A stretch of 64,000 bases of DNA, from positions 1-64,000 of the forward strand of contig JAIOYK010000024.1 in the NCBI GenBank assembly GCA_021741145.1, read 5' to 3'. The first letter of the stretch is position 1. The number at the start of each line of letters is the position of its first letter. This DNA comes from Rhodospirillum sp. (GTDB lineage Bacteria > Pseudomonadota > Alphaproteobacteria > Rhodospirillales > Rhodospirillaceae). Both the position numbers and the translations under genes were made by a program. Shown here piece after piece: positions 63,113-64,000 of this stretch. The notes beneath the pieces were generated by a model. That model ran no database searches and was not told the DNA's origin. It saw only the letters and a program-made list of their open reading frames with translations.

Positions 63113-64000
63113 CTAATAGGGCTCTTCCAACTTCTTGGCCAGATCCTCGATGTTCTCGGGAGGCCAGTTGGTGATTTCCATACCGAGGTGCAGCCCCATC
63201 TGAGCCAGCACTTCCTTGATCTCATTGAGCGACTTGCGGCCGAAGTTCGGGGTCCGCAGCATCTCGGCCTCGGTTTTCTGAACCAGATCGCCAATGTAGA
63301 TGATATTGTCGTTCTTCAGGCAATTCGCGGAGCGGACGGACAGCTCCAACTCGTCGACCTTGCGCAGCAAGTTCTTGTTGAACGGCAGTTCATCGTCCTT
63401 CTTCTCTTCGGTGACCGCCTGGGGCTCCTCGAAGTTGATGAACAGCTGCAACTGGTCCTGCAAAATCCGCGCGGCGAGCGCCACGGCGTCATCCGGAGTC
63501 ACCGACCCGTTGGACTCCACCACCATTGTCAGCTTGTCGTAATCGGTGACCTGACCAACGCGGCTGTTCTCGATCTTGTAGGACACCTTGGTCACCGGAG
63601 AAAAAATGCTATCCACGGGGATGAACCCAATGGGAGCATCCTCGGGCCGATTTTGCGTGGCGGGGACGTAGCCCTTCCCCATGCCAACGGTGAATTCCAT
63701 GGACAGGGTCGCGCCCTCGTCCAAGTGGCAAATCACCAACTCGGGGTTCATGATTTCAATGTCGGCGCCGGTCTCGATCTGAGCGGCGGTCACTTCGCCC
63801 GGACCGGAGGCCTTCAGGCTCATACGACGGGGACCCTCGCTGTGCATCAGCAGGGCCAAGCCCTTGATGTTCAGGATCACATCGGTGACGTCTTCCCGCA
63901 CGCCGGGAATCGAGGAAAACTCATGCAGCACACCGTCGATCTGAATCGCGGTCACCGCGGCACCCTGCAGGGAAGACAACAGCACACGGCGCAGAGCGTT
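63113..64000 (-). CDS. rpoA: RNA polymerase alpha subunit (partial, 5' end outside window)
   Basis: The frame is open to the window edge ([16 protein letters not shown]), so about 40-50 N-terminal residues are missing compared with the usual 338. The amino-terminal dimer domain is largely present. The carboxy-terminal DNA-binding domain is complete ([36 protein letters not shown]). The ORF-track ATG at 63985 is internal. Gene order rpoA then rplQ matches the bacterial alpha operon. Confidence 0.96.
   Translation of the reverse strand, partial: NALRRVLLSSLQGAAVTAIQIDGVLHEFSSIPGVREDVTDVILNIKGLALLMHSEGPRRMSLKASGPGEVTAAQIETGADIEIMNPELVICHLDEGATLSMEFTVGMGKGYVPATQNRPEDAPIGFIPVDSIFSPVTKVSYKIENSRVGQVTDYDKLTMVVESNGSVTPDDAVALAARILQDQLQLFINFEEPQAVTEEKKDDELPFNKNLLRKVDELELSVRSANCLKNDNIIYIGDLVQKTEAEMLRTPNFGRKSLNEIKEVLAQMGLHLGMEITNWPPENIEDLAKKLEEPY

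Noticed and set aside
1-64000. tRNA, rRNA, CRISPR arrays, transposase or integrase genes
   Set aside because: Intergenic regions were read for cloverleaf ends, regular spacer-repeat patterns and transposase-like frames; none was supportable.

Overview
The window is high-GC DNA from an alphaproteobacterium, most likely Rhodospirillales-like. That placement is an inference from the gene mix: an rpoA-rplQ end of the alpha operon, TRAP transport, type I sulfide:quinone oxidoreductase with an SqrR/BigR-type repressor, an octaheme cytochrome, and a globin-coupled chemoreceptor. No rRNA gene, tRNA gene, CRISPR array, transposase gene or prophage was seen. It looks like ordinary chromosome with several metabolic and stress islands plus small repeats.

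Layout. (1) 0.3-6.4 kb: a minus-strand run of oligoendopeptidase F, an ABC1/UbiB-type kinase, an acyltransferase fused to a cyclic-nucleotide-binding domain, and an ABC exporter. (2) 6.5-9.9 kb: acyl-CoA synthetase, a family 2 glycosyltransferase and a decayed YHYH-like gene. (3) 10-14.5 kb: aspS and rnd back to back, a ribbon-helix-helix protein, and a decayed receptor-like fragment beside 21-bp repeats. (4) 14.6-17.2 kb: a glyoxalase-like protein and a Tat-exported GMC dehydrogenase pair. (5) 17.3-18.8 kb: a TetR regulator divergent from a MipA/OmpV porin-like protein, with a palindromic operator. (6) 19.1-24.7 kb: an AcoR-type sigma-54 activator divergent from aldehyde dehydrogenase, iron alcohol dehydrogenase and DUF779, with a clear -24/-12 promoter. 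(7) 24.7-33.4 kb: an RND pump with a MarR regulator and operator, an AraC/MFS pair, and an HxlR/quinone-reductase pair. (8) 33.5-38.9 kb: a globin-MCP-CZB receptor, an SDR/saccharopine-dehydrogenase-like pair, an SRAP protein and a TetR-GNAT chimera. (9) 39-45.3 kb: the sulfide module (sqrR, sqr, DUF2892) divergent from a second RND pump. (10) 45.8-49.7 kb: APH-AAA kinase, universal stress protein, DUF983, a 126-bp double-hairpin repeat and a broken Dcu transporter gene. (11) 49.8-59 kb: an RpiR-regulated TRAP cluster with a glutamine-synthetase-like ligase, aldehyde and alcohol dehydrogenases and an N-formylglutamate-amidohydrolase-like hydrolase. (12) 59.4-62.1 kb: a small unknown gene, then a membrane-anchored octaheme cytochrome and its b-type cytochrome. 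(13) 62.4-64 kb: a second, inverted copy of the double hairpin, then rplQ and rpoA (5' end outside the window).

Most interesting. The 50-59 kb cluster reads as a complete gamma-glutamylation route for an imported amino alcohol or amine: uptake, ligation to glutamate, alcohol to aldehyde to acid, then release of glutamate. The 126-bp double-hairpin element occurs twice in opposite orientation, once abutting the truncated Dcu gene and once supplying the rplQ stop codon. Both are supported by direct reading; substrate and mobility are inferences.
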